Of a stretch of 7,590 nucleotides of DNA, positions 5,576-7,590 are shown in pieces. Positions within the stretch are counted from its first letter, which is position 1, and each line of letters starts with the position of its first letter. Source of the stretch: DASRHY01 sp046765875 (GTDB lineage: Bacteria > Actinomycetota > Actinomycetes > Propionibacteriales > Kribbellaceae); the NCBI GenBank assembly GCA_046765875.1, contig JBKPSJ010000085.1, forward strand, positions 1 through 7,590, written 5' to 3'. The notes beneath the pieces were generated by a model. It did not search any database and was not told the origin of the DNA. It saw only the letters and a program-made list of their open reading frames with translations. Position numbers and translations under genes: made by a program.

Positions 5576-6712
5576 ATGCCGAACCGCCCGCGCGCGGCTG
5601 TGTCTCCCGACGTGCTGCTCGGCCTCGACGAGGAGTACGCGAGCATCCTCGCGCTGCTCGACCGGGCGGCAGCGGTGCAGCGCATCGTATCCAAGGTGCC
5701 GCAGCTGACCGGCGTCGACGTGGCGTGGGTTGGCGAGCCGGACGAACCGGACAGGCTGGTGTTGCAACACTCCGTCAACATCGTCAGCGAAGGCGTCGAC
5801 GGCCTGATCGTGCCCGTCGGCGCCGGACTAGGAGGTCAGGTTGTCGCCCAGCGCCGCCCGCTGTGGGTCAGGGATTACTGCAATGCCCCTGGCATCACCC
5901 AGCACTTCAGGGCACACGCCGAAGCTGAGGGCGTCGGAGGGATGATCGCCGTCCCGATCCTCCACGACGGTGTCCTGCTCGGCGTGCTGTACGGCGCCAA
6001 CCGCGGGCAGGCCGACTACGGCGACCGCACAACCGGCGCACTCGAGCAGCTCGCGACCCGAACCGCCGCCGCGCAGGTCGTCGCCGAGCGTGCGCTGCAC
6101 GCGGCGGAGGTCGCGGTGCATGAGGAACGCCGCCGGGTCGCCCTGGAACTCCATGACTCGGTCGGCGCCATGCTCTTCACTCTCCGCGCCGGCCTCCAGC
6201 GGCTGTGCGACGAGCCCGAACTCGACCAGGACATCCGCGCCCGGCTCACCGCCCTGGACCAGCACGCGATCGAGGCGAGTGCCGCGTTGCGAGGCTCGCT
6301 ACGAGTACTGAGCGCCCCGCCCGAGGAGGTCGCGCTTGGTGTTGCCCTGCGCGAACACTGCCGGGCCTTCCAGGAACGTACCGGCGTCAACGCCCGGGTG
6401 ATCACACTGACCGAACTGCCCACCATGCCGCGGTCCAGGATCGGTGCACTGGCCGACGCCGCCCGGGAGGCTCTCCTCAACGTGGAGAAGCATGCCAAGG
6501 CAGAGTCCGTCGTCGTCAGCGTCTTCGCCTTCCGTGACGGCGTGGCCATGACCGTGTCGGACGACGGCGTCGGCCTCGACTCCGACCCGGCCTCCGCACA
6601 CGGGCTAGGTCTCGCGGCGATGTCGGAGCAGATCGCCCGGGTCGGCGGCACCGTCACCATCGGCCGTAACGACGATGCCGGTGTCACCCTCCAGGCGTGG
6701 GTGCCGATATGA
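5576..6712 (+). CDS. Soluble GAF-domain sensor histidine kinase (HisKA_3/NarL-type)
   Basis: From the ATG at 5576 the protein has 378 residues. That ATG has AGGTGA (5565-5570) 5 nt upstream; ATG 5570 and GTG 5567 are in-frame alternatives, the latter with AGGAG at 5552-5556. A short N-terminal helix is followed by a GAF sensory domain (about 20-165), with GVDVAWVGEP, LIVPVGAGLGGQVVAQRRPL and VGGMIAVPILHDGVLLGVLY. A helical linker leads to the dimerisation/phosphoacceptor box EERRRVALELHDSVGAML, with phospho-acceptor His193. The ATPase domain has N-box REALLNVEKHA (Asn302), DDGVG (329-333) and GLGLAAM (343-349). No membrane span is visible, so it should act in the cytoplasm on an internal ligand or redox signal. 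The chemistry is unknown, and no heme or metal site can be claimed. Its TGA overlaps the regulator's ATG, so the two are made together. It is divergent from the transport operon, which it probably helps regulate. Confidence 0.9.
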   Translation: MPNRPRAAVSPDVLLGLDEEYASILALLDRAAAVQRIVSKVPQLTGVDVAWVGEPDEPDRLVLQHSVNIVSEGVDGLIVPVGAGLGGQVVAQRRPLWVRDYCNAPGITQHFRAHAEAEGVGGMIAVPILHDGVLLGVLYGANRGQADYGDRTTGALEQLATRTAAAQVVAERALHAAEVAVHEERRRVALELHDSVGAMLFTLRAGLQRLCDEPELDQDIRARLTALDQHAIEASAALRGSLRVLSAPPEEVALGVALREHCRAFQERTGVNARVITLTELPTMPRSRIGALADAAREALLNVEKHAKAESVVVSVFAFRDGVAMTVSDDGVGLDSDPASAHGLGLAAMSEQIARVGGTVTIGRNDDAGVTLQAWVPI

Positions 6713-7341
6713 GCCACCGACTCGTCAGGGTGCTCGTCGCCGACGACCATCCGATCGTGCTCGACGGTGTGACGCTTGCGCTGCAGAACACACCCTGGCT
6801 TCAGGTGGCTGGCTATGCGCGCACCGGCCGCGCGGCGATCACGGCCATCGAGCGGGTCAAACCGGACGTCGTCCTCCTGGACCTACGCTTGCCCGACATG
6901 CTCGGCCCCGAGGTCGTGCAGGCCCTACGTGCCCAGGACACCACGGTGAAGATCATCATGTTCACCGCCTATCCCGATCATGCGGCCCTGGACGCCGCGC
7001 TCGCCGCCGGCGCGCACGGTGCCGTGGTCAAGGACAGCGAACGCGAGGAGCTCATCGACGCCATCAGGCGCGTCCTCGCCGGCGAACGCGTGCTCAGCAT
7101 CACAGCAGCCGGCAGCAGCGGTGCCTCTCTCAGTCGCAAGCTCCGCGAACACGGCCTGACCCGGCGTGAGTACGACATCCTGCGGCATGTCGCGATGGGC
7201 GAGACGAACCCCGAGATCGCCGTCGCCCTCGGGCTCACACGCAACACTGTCAAGACATACCTCCAGCGCACGCTCGAGAAACTCGGCGCCCGCAACCGCG
7301 TCGAAGCCCTCTCCCGCGCCAGCCAACTCGGCATCCTCTGA
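6709..7341 (+). CDS. NarL/FixJ-family response regulator with LuxR-type DNA-binding domain
   Basis: This 210-residue protein is the partner of the kinase just upstream. Its receiver domain (about 6-122) has the acidic pair Asp12-Asp13, phospho-acceptor Asp58 in VVLLDLRLPD, switch Thr86 in IMFTAY and Lys108 in AVVKDS, so all key residues are present. A linker of about 25 residues leads to the C-terminal LuxR helix-turn-helix (about 150-203): LTRREYDILRHVAMGETNPE, then the recognition-helix region LTRNTVKTYLQRTLEKLGAR. I chose the ATG at 6709 for its ATGA overlap with the kinase stop. A GTG at 6697 would add four residues. The upstream GG-rich sequence is a weak ribosome site, consistent with coupled translation. 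Likely targets are its own promoter and the transport operon (inference from position). Confidence 0.93.
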   Translation: MSHRLVRVLVADDHPIVLDGVTLALQNTPWLQVAGYARTGRAAITAIERVKPDVVLLDLRLPDMLGPEVVQALRAQDTTVKIIMFTAYPDHAALDAALAAGAHGAVVKDSEREELIDAIRRVLAGERVLSITAAGSSGASLSRKLREHGLTRREYDILRHVAMGETNPEIAVALGLTRNTVKTYLQRTLEKLGARNRVEALSRASQLGIL

Positions 7342-7409
7342 CCAGAATGCCTGGCCACCGCATGGCCGCGGCGTCAGCCGTGACGATGTTATGGCTGCTC
7401 CCGGCACCG

Positions 7410-7424
7410 AGCCGTTCCACGGCT
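7410..7424 (+). other. Small hairpin after the response regulator
   Basis: AGCCGT (7410-7415) pairs with ACGGCT (7419-7424) around a 3-nt loop, 69 nt past the regulator stop and just before the larger hairpin. It may add to termination, or it may be chance in GC-rich sequence. Confidence 0.25.
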
Positions 7425-7427
7425 TGC

Positions 7428-7462
7428 TCCACGTCCGGCCGGTGTAGGGCCGGCCGGACGTG
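7428..7462. terminator. Strong bidirectional terminator hairpin between regulator and tRNA
   Basis: A perfect 13-bp stem pairs CACGTCCGGCCGG (7430-7442) with 7450-7462 around a 7-nt loop. On the plus strand it is followed by TTTG, a short U-stretch. It lies 89 nt after the regulator stop and 18 nt after the 3' end of the leftward tRNA gene. It can therefore end both converging transcripts; the weak U-tract favours the rightward one. Confidence 0.7.
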
Positions 7463-7479
7463 TTTGCCCAGGTGAGACC

Positions 7480-7555
7480 TGGTAGCCCCGACGGGATTCG
7501 AACCCGCGCTACCGCCTTGAGAGGGCGGCGTGCTAGGCCGCTACACAACGGGGCC
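7480..7555 (-). tRNA. tRNA-Glu (anticodon CTC)
   Basis: The complement folds as a full 76-nt cloverleaf. The acceptor stem pairs GGCCCCG (7555-7549) with CGGGGCT, including a G1-U72 wobble. A D-arm with GTG/CAC follows. The anticodon stem CCGCC/GGCGG closes the loop CTCTCAA, placing CTC at positions 34-36 and reading GAG codons. The T-arm has loop TTCGAAT. The discriminator is A73 (7483) and the CCA tail is encoded (7482-7480). Only about 35 bases lie upstream inside the window, so its promoter, or any upstream tRNA in the same operon, cannot be judged. Its 3' end faces the two-component and transport genes. Confidence 0.95.
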
Positions 7556-7590
7556 AGAGGGTGCTGCCACGGCCCCGAAGAGCCTGACAA

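Noticed and set aside
5500..5928. Plus-strand frame starting at ATG 5500 just after GGGGAGG
   Set aside because: The ribosome-like sequence directly abuts the ATG with no spacing, and the frame then runs as an Arg-rich shadow of the kinase gene.
7585..7590. TTGTCA on the minus strand as a -35 box for the tRNA
   Set aside because: No -10-like hexamer occurs 16-19 bases downstream, and the window ends here, so it cannot be supported.
1..7590. CRISPR arrays, insertion sequences, riboswitches and phage genes
   Set aside because: I saw no regularly spaced repeats, transposase or integrase motifs, conserved aptamer cores or phage proteins on either strand.

Overview
This is an ordinary chromosomal-looking window from a GC-rich actinomycete. 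The coding strands use mostly G or C at third codon positions, GTG starts occur, start/stop overlaps are tight, and the hairpins lack U-tracts. Genus and species cannot be fixed from the sequence. The core is one complete branched-chain-amino-acid-type (HAAT/Liv) ABC uptake operon, read leftwards. A two-component system is read away from it to the right, and each flank carries part of an unrelated neighbour.

Layout. At 1-81 (+) is the C-terminal end of a RelE/ParE-type toxin whose start lies outside the window. A non-coding, hairpin-rich stretch of about 310 bases (82-389) separates it from the convergent end of the transport operon. On the minus strand the operon order is livF (5367-4570), livG (4573-3776), livH (3774-2881), livM (2888-1710) and a lipoprotein substrate-binding gene (1670-390). 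The first four genes overlap or nearly touch (4-nt overlap, 1-nt gap, 8-nt overlap). The binding protein follows after 39 nt with its own ribosome binding site. About 200 bases of divergent control region (5368-5575) hold a 26-bp near-perfect palindrome and an overlapping second inverted repeat. Rightwards from there come a soluble GAF-domain sensor histidine kinase (about 5576-6712) and a NarL/LuxR-type response regulator (6709-7341), joined by an ATGA overlap. A strong hairpin (7428-7462) lies between the regulator and a tRNA-Glu(CTC) gene on the minus strand (7480-7555, CCA encoded).

How they work together (inference). The two ATPases, two permeases and one lipoprotein receptor make a complete importer for an amino acid or another small carboxylated or amide compound. 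The divergent kinase has no membrane segment, so it probably senses an internal signal through its GAF domain and phosphorylates the LuxR-type regulator. The obvious target is the palindrome between the two transcription units. The substrate cannot be read from the sequence. I see no sign of a novel defence, mobile or biosynthetic system. The most useful leads are the palindromic operator candidate, the pairing of a soluble GAF two-component system with a Liv transporter, and the stacked hairpins at the left convergent junction.
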